NCBI GenBank assembly: GCA_003135855.1
Contig: PNBD01000085.1
Span: 1-36,384 of the forward strand
Reading direction: 5' to 3'
DNA from: Deltaproteobacteria bacterium
Lineage (GTDB): Bacteria; Desulfobacterota; Binatia; Binatales; Binataceae
DNA: 36,384 nt
A program made the translations under genes and the position numbers. The stretch's first letter is position 1. Every line of letters begins with the position of its first letter. Under the pieces are notes generated by a model that had not been told where the DNA came from, ran no database searches, and was given only the letters and a program-made list of their open reading frames with translations. This document shows, piece by piece, positions 24,961 through 36,018 of the stretch.

Positions 24961-24993
24961 ATACTTGTGCCCCTCAAATCGCAAACTTCACTG

Positions 24994-25047
24994 AACCGAT
25001 CGGAAGCGTTGAAGAACCGATCGGAACCTTCGCACAACGGATCGGAA
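24994..25047. repeat. Three palindromic ATCGG boxes at 21-bp spacing upstream of kdsB
   Basis: CCGATCGG at 24996-25003 and 25017-25024, and CGGATCGG at 25038-25045, each followed by AA. The 21-base period is two helical turns, so all three face the same side. They lie downstream of the candidate promoter and 40-90 bases before the kdsB start, a natural place for an operator. Confidence 0.65.
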
Positions 25048-25085
25048 ACTTCCCGCATCGGAGAAAAGCTCTGGCCGACGTTTCG

Positions 25086-28320
<3,235 letters not shown>

Positions 28321-28488
28321 TAGTTTGCTTGGAGCGGCACGTTGATTGCGTGACGGTGAGCGCGACTGCCAGAAAATGCGTATAATTGGGGCATTGGAGT
28401 GCTGTTCGGCACAGTTTCGGCGCGTTGCGGCCAGCTTGGTTTACATGAAAAAATCCAGTTGGTACGTTGAGGTATCAGGAGTGGTTAA

Positions 28489-29088
28489 TTGAGTCCCAGG
28501 CGTGTCGCGAAGGCGCTAGGCGGCTTCGGCGCGGCCGCTGTGGTTGTTTTGCTGGCGGTCACGGTTTGGGTCGTGCGGCATCGCTCCGATACGCGCGTAC
28601 TGAAAACGGTGGCCGCGGTCGTGCCGGGTGCGCTGGCGCATGCGCATAATTTTCACTGGACGCAGATGAAAGCCGGCGAGCGGCAATGGGTGCTGACCGC
28701 GTCGGACGCCAGCTATGCCAACGATCGGAGTTCGCTCACCTTGACCGACGCTAAAGTCGAGATGACTTCCAACGACGGCAAATCCGTGGTCGTGACCGCT
28801 CCGTTGGCGGTGATGAGCCTGAACGGGAACCATGTGAATCTCGCTACGCTGAGCGGCGGGACGACGATTCGTTATGGAGATTTCGTTCTCAGCACGGATT
28901 CTGCAACCTTTAAACCAGATGATGATCAAGTCGAGGCGCCTGGATTGGTGACCGTGATTGGCGAAGGGATGAAAGTAACTGGGGTGGGTCTGACGGGCCA
29001 TCCCAAGTCGCGCGTTTTCCAGCTCCATGACCAGGTCAATACGCAGTTTATCCCGAAGAGCAATCATGAAGATGCTAAAGCGAGTTGA
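28489..29088 (+). CDS. lptC: LPS export protein LptC
   Basis: This 199-residue protein has an N-terminal single membrane anchor (FGAAAVVVLLAVTVWVV, residues ~13-29) and a periplasmic beta-jellyroll typical of LptC (WVLTASDASYANDRSSLTLT, VEMTSNDGKSVVVTAPLAV, TTIRYGDFVLSTDSATF). It passes lipopolysaccharide from the LptBFG complex to LptA. Start TTG 28489 follows CAGGAG at seven-base spacing. It overlaps the lptA start by 23 bases. The 168 bases between kdsA and lptC hold a TATAAT (28381-28386) without a good -35, and nothing else I can support. Confidence 0.88.
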   Translation: MSPRRVAKALGGFGAAAVVVLLAVTVWVVRHRSDTRVLKTVAAVVPGALAHAHNFHWTQMKAGERQWVLTASDASYANDRSSLTLTDAKVEMTSNDGKSVVVTAPLAVMSLNGNHVNLATLSGGTTIRYGDFVLSTDSATFKPDDDQVEAPGLVTVIGEGMKVTGVGLTGHPKSRVFQLHDQVNTQFIPKSNHEDAKAS

Positions 29089-30526
29089 TTGCGCCTCGGG
29101 GCACGCGCGATGGGCCGGGCCGATCGCGGCAGTGGCAATCGCGCTCGCCGTCGCAGTACCCGTATGGGCGCAGAACGGTGTTAATTCGGCGGGAACGTCG
29201 GGAGTGTCGGTGCCTCCCCTCACAGACGGCAGCGGCACGGGCACTATAGGCAATACGATTCGTGCTGAGCGGCCGAGCAGTACTGCGCCCGATGCGCCCA
29301 ATGCGAAATCTCCCGACGATGACTTATCCGGCGATACGATCACGGTAACGGGCGGCGTGCCGGGAGCATCGACCCCGGCAAATTCTGGCGCAACTGATAC
29401 TGCGAATGCGCCTGCCGAGCCAGCGTCATCGCCGTCGAGCAGCGCGCCGGCGTCGGAAGCCAACGCATCAACGGCGCCAGTGCCGTTGCCGTCGAGCAGC
29501 GCGTCAGCAGCGCCAGCGGAAGCACCACCTCCGCTAGCGAGTGCGCCGGTAGTTGTGCCGAACGCTCCGCCGCCCGATGTAAGCTTGGCGCCGCGTCTGG
29601 AAGCACCTACGGCGACATCGAATCCGCCGGTCGCGAGTGCGCCGATGACCGCTCCAGAACCAGCCCCGGCGCCAGTCGCGAGTGCGCCAACTACAGCGCC
29701 GATACCGGCGCCTGTTGCTAGCGCACCGGCTGGAGCAGCCGAGACCGCGCCGCCGGCGGTCGCGAGCGCGCCGACTGCAGCGCCAGTGCCGGCTCCTGCC
29801 GAGGCGAGCGCGTCAATTTCAACGGCGCCCGCCCCAGCGCCAGCGGTTCCAGCAGCCGCGACGACGCCGATCACGGCGGCGTCGATCGCGCCACCGGTCA
29901 CGTTCACGGCGCCCGAACCCGACGCGCCTGCGGTGTCCGCGCCGGAACAGCCTGCCGCCGCGCCTGCTCCTTCGGAACAAAAGGTCGCGACCGGCAAGAA
30001 ATCCAAAAAGGCGAAAGCCGATGCCGACGGCAACACGAAGGTCGCGTCGAATCCACCGGCCGACGGCGCTTTTGCCGGACTTCAATTCGGCAACAGCAAG
30101 AGTCCAATCGATATCAAGTCGGAGTCGATGTCACTCGACTACGAGCATCACGCGATCTTGTGGACCGGTCATGTGCACGCGAATCAGGCCAATGCGCAGC
30201 TGACGGCCGATAATTTGCACGTGAACTATCTCGACAAAGATTTCAAACAGATGAAGGACATCGTCGCCGAGGGCAACGTGCGGATCAGCCAAGGCACGCG
30301 CTGGGCCACGGGGAATCACGGCGTGATGGACCAGACCAAGCATACGATGGTGCTAACGGGCAGCCCGGTCGTGCATGATGGCAACGACCAGATCACCGGC
30401 TCGAAAATAACCGTATATCTCGACACCGGCCGAAGCGTGGTGGAAGGCGCACACGCGGTAATTTTCCCGCATCAGGGCGACGAAGCGGACAACTCCGCGG
30501 GGGCGCACGCGACCGATAATCAGTAA
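29066..30526 (+). CDS. lptA: LptA-type LPS transport protein with a very long Pro/Ala/Ser-rich N-terminal region
   Basis: The protein is 486 residues, against about 185 for E. coli LptA. A signal peptide (PIAAVAIALAVAVPVWAQ) is followed by ~280 residues almost entirely Ala, Pro, Ser, Thr and Val. A Lys-rich patch (KKSKKAKADADG) precedes the C-terminal LptA/OstA domain from about residue 335: FGNSKSPIDIKSESMSLDY, ILWTGHVHANQANAQLTADN, NVRISQGTRWATGNHGVMDQ and ITGSKITVYLDTGRSVVEG. The domain forms the periplasmic LPS bridge. Start ATG 29066 overlaps lptC; ATG 29072 is equally possible. The gene runs directly into rpoN with no lptB between them. Confidence 0.88.
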   Translation: MKMLKRVDCASGHARWAGPIAAVAIALAVAVPVWAQNGVNSAGTSGVSVPPLTDGSGTGTIGNTIRAERPSSTAPDAPNAKSPDDDLSGDTITVTGGVPGASTPANSGATDTANAPAEPASSPSSSAPASEANASTAPVPLPSSSASAAPAEAPPPLASAPVVVPNAPPPDVSLAPRLEAPTATSNPPVASAPMTAPEPAPAPVASAPTTAPIPAPVASAPAGAAETAPPAVASAPTAAPVPAPAEASASISTAPAPAPAVPAAATTPITAASIAPPVTFTAPEPDAPAVSAPEQPAAAPAPSEQKVATGKKSKKAKADADGNTKVASNPPADGAFAGLQFGNSKSPIDIKSESMSLDYEHHAILWTGHVHANQANAQLTADNLHVNYLDKDFKQMKDIVAEGNVRISQGTRWATGNHGVMDQTKHTMVLTGSPVVHDGNDQITGSKITVYLDTGRSVVEGAHAVIFPHQGDEADNSAGAHATDNQ

Positions 30527-30532
30527 TCAGCC

Positions 30533-32092
30533 ATGGCGATGGACATAAAACTCGGACAGGACTTGCGGCTTCGTCAGCAATTGGTGATGACGCCGCAGCT
30601 GCAGCAGGCGATCAAGATACTGCAGCTTTCGCTTCCCGAACTTGAATCGATCGTACAAACCGAACTCGAGCAGAATCCGATGCTCGAGCCGCTCGATCAA
30701 AGTCCGGCGGAAGCGGCGGGCGAATCCGAGCCCGACCGGGAGGTCGCCGAAAGCGATGGAGAACCGCTGCCGCCCGAGCCGGATGGTAGCGCGACCTCCG
30801 ATGCAGATGACGAGTGGGGAACCGACGCGCGCGAAGAGAAAGCTGCGCCGGCGGTCGAGGTCGAGGCGCGCGACGCGGCAATCGAAATCAAGGAACTGAA
30901 TAATCTCGAGAAGCTGGATTGGCGCGAGTACCTGGAAACTTATTCGAACAACTGGCAGGAAAGCGCGCCATCGGATCCCGATGACGACCATCGCAGCGCG
31001 CTGGAAAATACGCCGATTCGCCGCAGCTCGCTCGAAGACCACATGATGTGGCAGCTCCGGATGTCGAGCCTGGCCGAGGCCGATCAACGAATCGGCGCGA
31101 CCATCATTTACAACCTGGACAACGACGGGTACCTCGAAACTCCGGTCGAGGAATTGGCGGCGCAACTCGAAATCGAACCGGCTGAAGTCGAGCGCGTGCT
31201 GATGCGCGTGCAACGCTTCGATCCGCCGGGAGTTGCGGCGCGCGATTTGCGCGAATGCCTGCTTGCGCAACTGCAGAATCTCGGGATGGAAGAATCGCTT
31301 GCCGCGCGCATGGTGAAGAATCATCTCGACTTGCTGGAGAAGCATCGCTACGCCGAGATCGCGAAAATTCTGGGCGTCACGATCGAGACGGTCGGGCAGG
31401 CGGCGAAGGTCATCTCGGAGCTGGAGCCCAAGCCGGGCCGTGATTACGGCGGCGAAGAACCGACCTACGTCGTGCCCGACGTTTACATCCACAAGGTCGG
31501 CGAGGAATACGTCGTGACGCTGAATCGCGACGCGGTGCCGCGGCTCCGGCTGGCTGGTTACTATCAGCGCGTGCTCAACGACGTGGACGTCGCGGCCGAG
31601 ACCCGCGAATACCTGCAGGAGCGATTGCGATCGGCGCGATGGTTGGTGAAATCGATCTACCAGCGCCAGCAAACGATCTTCAAGGTTGCGACCTCGATCG
31701 TGAAGTTTCAGCGCGCGTTCTTCGATCATGGAATCAGTCTGCTGCGGCCGCTGGTGCTGAAGGACGTCGCGGAAGACATCGGGATGCATGAGTCGACGAT
31801 CAGCCGCGCGACCGCGAACAAGTACGCGCACACGCCGCAGGGAATCTTCGAGCTAAAATTTTTCTTCACCTCGGGGGTGAAAGGCGCAAGCGGCGAGGAC
31901 GTCAGTGCGGAGACGGTCAAGGAGCACATTCGGGCGCTGGTCGGGGGCGAAACGCGGAGCAATCCGCTTTCGGATCAAGCGATCGCGGAGATGCTGAAGG
32001 CGCGCCAGATCAATATCGCACGACGCACAGTTGCGAAGTATCGACAGGCGATGGGAATTCTTCCATCGGCGAATCGCAAACAGGTCGGATGA
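30533..32092 (+). CDS. rpoN: RNA polymerase sigma-54 factor
   Basis: This 519-residue protein has the whole RpoN layout: glutamine-rich activator region I (LRQQLVMTPQLQQAIKILQL), an acidic region II (about 60-125, rich in Glu/Asp/Pro), the core-binding domain (WQLRMSSLAEADQRIG, RFDPPGVAARDLRECL), the helix-turn-helix (DVAEDIGMHESTISRATANK) and the RpoN box ARRTVAKYR at 496-504, which reads the -24 element. It directs polymerase to -24/-12 promoters and needs AAA+ activators such as the one at 9529. ATG 30533 lies six bases after the lptA stop, so it is probably cotranscribed with the LPS export genes. Confidence 0.97.
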   Translation: MAMDIKLGQDLRLRQQLVMTPQLQQAIKILQLSLPELESIVQTELEQNPMLEPLDQSPAEAAGESEPDREVAESDGEPLPPEPDGSATSDADDEWGTDAREEKAAPAVEVEARDAAIEIKELNNLEKLDWREYLETYSNNWQESAPSDPDDDHRSALENTPIRRSSLEDHMMWQLRMSSLAEADQRIGATIIYNLDNDGYLETPVEELAAQLEIEPAEVERVLMRVQRFDPPGVAARDLRECLLAQLQNLGMEESLAARMVKNHLDLLEKHRYAEIAKILGVTIETVGQAAKVISELEPKPGRDYGGEEPTYVVPDVYIHKVGEEYVVTLNRDAVPRLRLAGYYQRVLNDVDVAAETREYLQERLRSARWLVKSIYQRQQTIFKVATSIVKFQRAFFDHGISLLRPLVLKDVAEDIGMHESTISRATANKYAHTPQGIFELKFFFTSGVKGASGEDVSAETVKEHIRALVGGETRSNPLSDQAIAEMLKARQINIARRTVAKYRQAMGILPSANRKQVG

Positions 32093-32107
32093 CAAGAGGC
32101 GAGGAAC

Positions 32108-32530
32108 ATGAAGACCGGCAGCCAGGGAAAAAGGGCCCGCGCAGCCACTCGCAAAGCGCGCCGCAGCACGCGCCTCGGACAGGCGGCACAATGCAACGTG
32201 ACGGTGACTTTTCGGCACGTCGAACCAACCGAGGCGATTCGGCAATATGCCGAGCGCAAATTCGCGCACGTCGGCAAGCTGATCAAGCGCGCCTGCGAGG
32301 CTCATCTCATTCTCTCGGTTGACAAATATCGGCAGCACGGCGAAGTTACTGTGAAATCGGGCCGGCTGTCCGTGACCGCCGCGGTGGAGACCAAGGATCT
32401 ATATTCTGTGATCGATCTGCTCGCGGACAACGTTGGACGCCAACTGACGAAACATCTGGAGAAAATCAAGGCGAAAAAAGTCAGGTCGCCATCGACCGGA
32501 GTGGTCCTGGCTGCCAGCGAAGAACTGTGA
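32108..32530 (+). CDS. hpf: Ribosome hibernation-promoting factor (short HPF/YfiA type) with basic N-terminal extension
   Basis: This 140-residue protein has the HPF domain at residues 28-122 (NVTVTFRHVEPTEAIRQYAE, KFAHVGKLI, CEAHLILSVDKYRQHGEVTV, DLYSVIDLLADNVGRQLTKH). There is no C-terminal dimerisation domain, so it is of the short type. The first 27 residues are an Arg/Lys-rich extension (GKRARAATRKARRSTRLG) not usual in the family. It binds the ribosomal decoding region and silences ribosomes in stationary phase. GAGGCGAGGA lies just ahead of the ATG. Its position after rpoN is conserved in many Gram-negatives. Confidence 0.93.
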   Translation: MKTGSQGKRARAATRKARRSTRLGQAAQCNVTVTFRHVEPTEAIRQYAERKFAHVGKLIKRACEAHLILSVDKYRQHGEVTVKSGRLSVTAAVETKDLYSVIDLLADNVGRQLTKHLEKIKAKKVRSPSTGVVLAASEEL

Positions 32531-32684
32531 TTGGCGGCGTTGAATCTCTACCGCGCGACTGGAAACCGCGCTGGTATCTAGCGCAATTCGACGGGCGCTG
32601 TCATTGACGATTCGATGGCGGATCGCGGGTCGGAATTGAATGTTGATCCGCATTTTTTGAACTTCAATTGACTGAGACATCTAA

Positions 32685-33146
32685 ATGAAAATTTCCGAAA
32701 TTCTGAGCCCGGACATGGTCGTTGCCGATTTGAAAGGGACCACCAAGCCCGACGTTTTGAATGAACTCGCGCAGGCGCTGGCCGCGAAATACAAGGAAAT
32801 ACCGCTCAGCCATTTGACCGCCGTGCTTGCAGAACGCGAACGGCTGGGCTCGACGGCGATCGGCGACGGGATCGCGATTCCGCACGGCAAGCTGCGCGGT
32901 GTGACCAAGATCATCGGCGCCTTCGGACGGCATCGCGTGGGCGTGGACTTTGATTCGCTCGATGGTGAGGCGACGCATTTGTTCTTTGTGCTGGTTGCGC
33001 CGGAGGATTCAGCGAGCCTGCATTTGAAAGCACTTGCGCACGTGTCGCGATTGCTAAAGGACAGTTCCTTTCGCGATCGACTGATCGCGGCGCCCGATGC
33101 GGCCGAACTTTATCGCCTGATCAAGGACGAAGACGGTAAGTTCTAG
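32685..33146 (+). CDS. ptsN: PTS-Ntr EIIA component
   Basis: This 153-residue EIIA of the mannitol/fructose type has the phosphorylatable H67 in GDGIAIPHGKL. Other family blocks are KPDVLNELAQAL, LAERERLGSTAIG, FDSLDGEATHLFFVLVAPED and LKALAHVSRLLKD. It is the terminal phosphoacceptor of the nitrogen PTS and regulates potassium transport and other processes by protein contacts. The 154 bases before it contain no gene and no strong promoter that I can see. rapZ follows after 51 bases, as in many proteobacteria. Confidence 0.95.
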   Translation: MKISEILSPDMVVADLKGTTKPDVLNELAQALAAKYKEIPLSHLTAVLAERERLGSTAIGDGIAIPHGKLRGVTKIIGAFGRHRVGVDFDSLDGEATHLFFVLVAPEDSASLHLKALAHVSRLLKDSSFRDRLIAAPDAAELYRLIKDEDGKF

Positions 33147-33197
33147 CCAAAGCGTTAGCGCCAAACTCTACGATCGGCGCACCTAACACAGAGTCTC

Positions 33198-34073
33198 ATG
33201 AGCGCGCCCGAAAAACCCCAGTTGATAATCGTAACTGGTGTTTCGGGCGCCGGGCGCGCGTCCGCGATGCGAGTGCTCGAGGACCTCGGGTTCTACTGTG
33301 TTGACAATCTGCCGGTCGCGCTCGCGCCGAACGTACTGGAGCTGACAGCCGGCCGCGATCCGGCATTGAAGGGTGTCGCACTTGGCGTTGATGCGCGCGA
33401 GCGGCTGTTCTTTCCACATTGGCCACGCATCTTTGCCGAGCTTGAAGCGAGCGGGATTCGTCCCGAGGTTATTTTCCTTGACGCGGCCGACGATGTGCTC
33501 GCGCGGCGCTACTCTGAGACTCGCCGACCGCATCCGATGGCGCAGAGCGGCAGGTCAGTTACCGACAGTATCCGGCTGGAACGCATCGCGCTGGCTGAGA
33601 TCCGCGAGCGCGCCAATCGCCTGATCGATACGACGGCGCTCACCGTTCACGAACTGCGCGAAGTCATTACGGCGGCGGTGCTTGGATCGGGAACGGGATC
33701 GCGCATGGCAATTTCGATCGTCTCGTTCGGCTACAAGTATGGCATGCCGGTCGGGATGGATTTGGTGCTCGACGTGCGATTCATCCCGAACCCGTTTTTC
33801 GTGCCGGAATTGAAACCACTGACGGGACTCGATGCCAAAGTCCGCGACTACGTACTCGAGCAGCCCGAGGCGCGCCGGTTTATCGACGAGGTCGGCAAGT
33901 TGCTCGATTTCCTGATTCCGCTATATCAGCGCGAAGGCAAGAGTTACCTGACGATCGGGCTCGGATGCACCGGCGGACGGCATCGCTCACCGGTGCTTGC
34001 GCACGAGCTGATGGAGCGGCTGCAGCGCGCAGGCTTCGAAGGGACCGTTCGCGATCACGATATCGCGCACTGA
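33198..34073 (+). CDS. rapZ: RapZ/YvcJ-family nucleotide- and RNA-binding protein
   Basis: This 291-residue protein has N-terminal P-loop region IVTGVSGAGRASAMRVLEDL, CVDNLPVALAP, and RRYSETRRPHPM (Walker B/base-recognition area). The conserved C-terminal domain reads SIVSFGYKYGMPVGMDLVLDVRFIPNPF, then LTIGLGCTGGRHRSPVLAHEL. In enterobacteria RapZ controls glucosamine-6-phosphate synthase through the GlmZ small RNA; elsewhere the role is less clear. The usual Walker A ending GKS reads GRA here, so classical ATP binding by Lys is doubtful, although Arg is known at this place in some RapZ homologues. It closes the rpoN cluster. Confidence 0.94.
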   Translation: MSAPEKPQLIIVTGVSGAGRASAMRVLEDLGFYCVDNLPVALAPNVLELTAGRDPALKGVALGVDARERLFFPHWPRIFAELEASGIRPEVIFLDAADDVLARRYSETRRPHPMAQSGRSVTDSIRLERIALAEIRERANRLIDTTALTVHELREVITAAVLGSGTGSRMAISIVSFGYKYGMPVGMDLVLDVRFIPNPFFVPELKPLTGLDAKVRDYVLEQPEARRFIDEVGKLLDFLIPLYQREGKSYLTIGLGCTGGRHRSPVLAHELMERLQRAGFEGTVRDHDIAH

Positions 34074-34112
34074 AATCCTCACGATCTCGCGCGCGGCCGC
34101 TTCGCGACTCAC

Positions 34113-34895
34113 TCAGTTCATGATGCTGCCGCAATCGACGTTGATCGTCTGGCCAGTCACGCCCGCGTAAGCATCCGAGACGAGAACCAGCGCGACGCGC
34201 GCGACTTCTTCCTCGGTGGCCATCCGATTCAATGCGGCGGTTGAAAGAAAGCCGGCTTTGACTTGCTCGTATGGTTGCTTAAGAGCTTCGGCGCGCGCAC
34301 GCATGACCCGTTCGATGCGATCGCCTTCGATCGCGCCGGGACAGATGCAGTTGCATCGGATGCCGCGCTGGCCCCATTCACCGGCGATCGTCTGAGTGAG
34401 TCCGATCATTGCCCACTTCGCCGCGGCGTACGGCGAGCGCATCGGATAGCCGCGTCGTCCCGCGCCCGACGAGATATTCAGGATGTTACCGGAGCGCTGC
34501 TTGTCCATCGCGGGCAACACGGCGCGGCTGGCAAGCCAGGTGCCGGTCAAATCGATATCGATGGTCTCCTGCCATTCCGCGAGCGACATGTCGGTGATGC
34601 GCTTGGTCGGTCCGGAGATGCCGGCGTTGTTGACCAGGATATCGATACGACCGAAAGCCTTGAGCGTTTCGTCCGTCATCTTCGCGCAGGCGGCTTCTTT
34701 GGAGACGTCGGTGGCAACGTAGATCGATTTTGCACCAGCGCGCTCGAGTTCGGCGCAAGTCTGTTTCATCGGTTCGAGCGAGCGCGCCGCGAGCACGACC
34801 TTGGCGCCGGCCTTGCCGTAAAGCAGGGCAATCTGTTTGCCGATTCCGTAGCCGCCGCCAGTGATGATTGCGACTTTGTCTGCGAGTTCGTTCAT
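34113..34895 (-). CDS. Short-chain dehydrogenase/reductase
   Basis: This 260-residue classical SDR has the cofactor loop TGGGYGIG (residues 12-19), NNAG (89-92), and catalytic S143, Y156 and K160 (SPYAAAK). It ends in GQTINVDCGSIMN. The Arg38 after the second strand (LAARS) favours NADPH. Substrate is unknown; similar enzymes act on acyl or hydroxy intermediates and steroids. ATG 34895 follows AAGGAAGA at eight-base spacing. The open frame continues upstream but without sense. It is convergent with rapZ and divergent from the membrane protein gene. Confidence 0.92.
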   Translation of the reverse strand: MNELADKVAIITGGGYGIGKQIALLYGKAGAKVVLAARSLEPMKQTCAELERAGAKSIYVATDVSKEAACAKMTDETLKAFGRIDILVNNAGISGPTKRITDMSLAEWQETIDIDLTGTWLASRAVLPAMDKQRSGNILNISSGAGRRGYPMRSPYAAAKWAMIGLTQTIAGEWGQRGIRCNCICPGAIEGDRIERVMRARAEALKQPYEQVKAGFLSTAALNRMATEEEVARVALVLVSDAYAGVTGQTINVDCGSIMN

Positions 34896-35025
34896 CGATA
34901 TAGGTCTTCCTTTTCGCCGCGCAAATGTTGTGATGGTAGCGACCTTAGTAGCATCGCCGACGGCTCCTGACGAGGGCCGAGCCTTGTGTCGTTCCGCAAG
35001 CGCCAAATATCATAAAGCGATCGCC

Positions 35026-35727
35026 ATGGCAGCCGTCAAACCAATCCAAAACGTAACGGAAAAGCGAGCCGAGGGCTCGAAGCTCGCGAATTATCTGAGA
35101 CTCGCGATCATCGTAGTGCTGGTCGGCGGCTCACTCTGGCTACTGCTCGCGCACTCCGAATGGTTTCGCGATCCCAAGGCGGTCAAGGTGGAAGTCCTGG
35201 CCTGGGGCGTCTGGGGCCCGGTGATCTTCATGCTGATGTACGCGGTGGGGCCGTCCTTTCTGGTGCCCGGCGCGGTGATGACAATTGCCGGCGGACTCGG
35301 GTTCGGCACTTTCTGGGGCGCCATTTATTCGCTGATCGGCGCGAATGTCGGAGCGTTGGTGGCATTTGGCGCGGGACGATTTCTCGGCAAATCTTTCGTC
35401 GAAGGAATTGTCGGCGAACGTTTCCATGCTCTGCTCCAGAAGATTGCGAAAAACGGCTTCCATATCATTTTTTATTTGCGAGTCGTGCCGGTGATTCCGT
35501 ACAACGCGCTGAACCTGTTGGCGGGAGCGTCGCCGATCGCGTTCCGCGATTACTTCTGGGCGAGCGTGATCGGAATGATCCCGGGGACCATCCTGTTTGC
35601 ATTTCTGGGCGATGCGCTGTGGCATCCGCTGTCGCCGAAGTTCCTGCTGGCGCTGCTGCTGATCGGCACGTCGGTCGGATGCGGCGAGCTTTATCGCCGC
35701 TGGTCGCGCGTCAAACTCGCCGACTAG
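35026..35727 (+). CDS. VTT-domain (TVP38/TMEM64, DedA-like) membrane protein
   Basis: This 233-residue inner-membrane protein has hydrophobic segments near 27-42, 65-82, 85-105, 107-125 and 180-225. The VTT-domain core is present: PSFLVPGAVMTIAGGLGFGT, GANVGALVAFGAGRFLGKSF, FYLRVVPVIPYNALNLLAGA and WASVIGMIPGTILFAFLG. These proteins are linked to lipid scrambling, for example undecaprenyl phosphate or phospholipid flipping, and to membrane integrity. ATG 35026 gives a normal cytoplasmic basic N terminus; upstream frame has no support. Confidence 0.9.
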   Translation: MAAVKPIQNVTEKRAEGSKLANYLRLAIIVVLVGGSLWLLLAHSEWFRDPKAVKVEVLAWGVWGPVIFMLMYAVGPSFLVPGAVMTIAGGLGFGTFWGAIYSLIGANVGALVAFGAGRFLGKSFVEGIVGERFHALLQKIAKNGFHIIFYLRVVPVIPYNALNLLAGASPIAFRDYFWASVIGMIPGTILFAFLGDALWHPLSPKFLLALLLIGTSVGCGELYRRWSRVKLAD

Positions 35728-35782
35728 CAGCCGACGCGGCTAAAGAGAAACCACAGATTCTTGTTCGAGACGACCCTCTGTA

Positions 35783-35793
35783 TTACATTGTAA
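35783..35793. promoter_or_regulatory. Palindromic operator candidate before the toxin-antitoxin genes
   Basis: TTACA-T-TGTAA is a perfect inverted repeat ending three bases before the antitoxin ATG (35797) and overlapping a possible -10 (TATTAC, 35781-35786). Ribbon-helix-helix antitoxins commonly bind such sites to repress their own operon. Confidence 0.5.
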
Positions 35794-35796
35794 GTC

Positions 35797-36018
35797 ATGA
35801 AGCGCGACGTAGTTACTGTTCGCCTTGACAGCGACCTGAAACCGCTGCTGGAAAAGGCTGTTCGACGCTCGGGCAGGACACGGAGCGAGATCGTCCGCGA
35901 GGCGCTCAGGCGTCACCTGCTGATTCTTCAGTTCGAACAAATCCGGCACAAAGTGATGCCGTCGGCTGAAGCGCGCGGCTACCTGATTGACGAGGACATC
36001 TTCAAAGACGTTTCGTGA
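35797..36018 (+). CDS. Ribbon-helix-helix (CopG/Arc-like) antitoxin
   Basis: This 73-residue protein has an N-terminal ribbon-helix-helix domain: strand VVTVRLDSDL, then LLEKAVRRSGRTRSEIVREALRRHL. A C-terminal tail (residues 45-73, acidic and hydrophobic) suits toxin neutralisation. Its TGA stop overlaps the toxin's GTG start (GTGA), so translation is coupled. The close preceding palindrome suggests autoregulation. The pair is a type II toxin-antitoxin module. Confidence 0.9.
   Translation: MKRDVVTVRLDSDLKPLLEKAVRRSGRTRSEIVREALRRHLLILQFEQIRHKVMPSAEARGYLIDEDIFKDVS

Noticed and set aside
28381-28386. Perfect TATAAT upstream of lptC as a promoter
   Set aside because: No acceptable -35 at 16-18 bases and no exact extended -10; kept only as a remark.
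28516-30036. Long minus-strand open frame of 506 codons opposite lptC/lptA
   Set aside because: It is the mirror of the Pro/Ala-rich lptA tract; composition is Gly/Ala repeats with no domain, and lptC/lptA on the plus strand are recognisable.
30527-31831. Minus-strand open frame of 434 codons opposite rpoN
   Set aside because: Shadow of rpoN caused by high GC at third positions; no recognisable domain.
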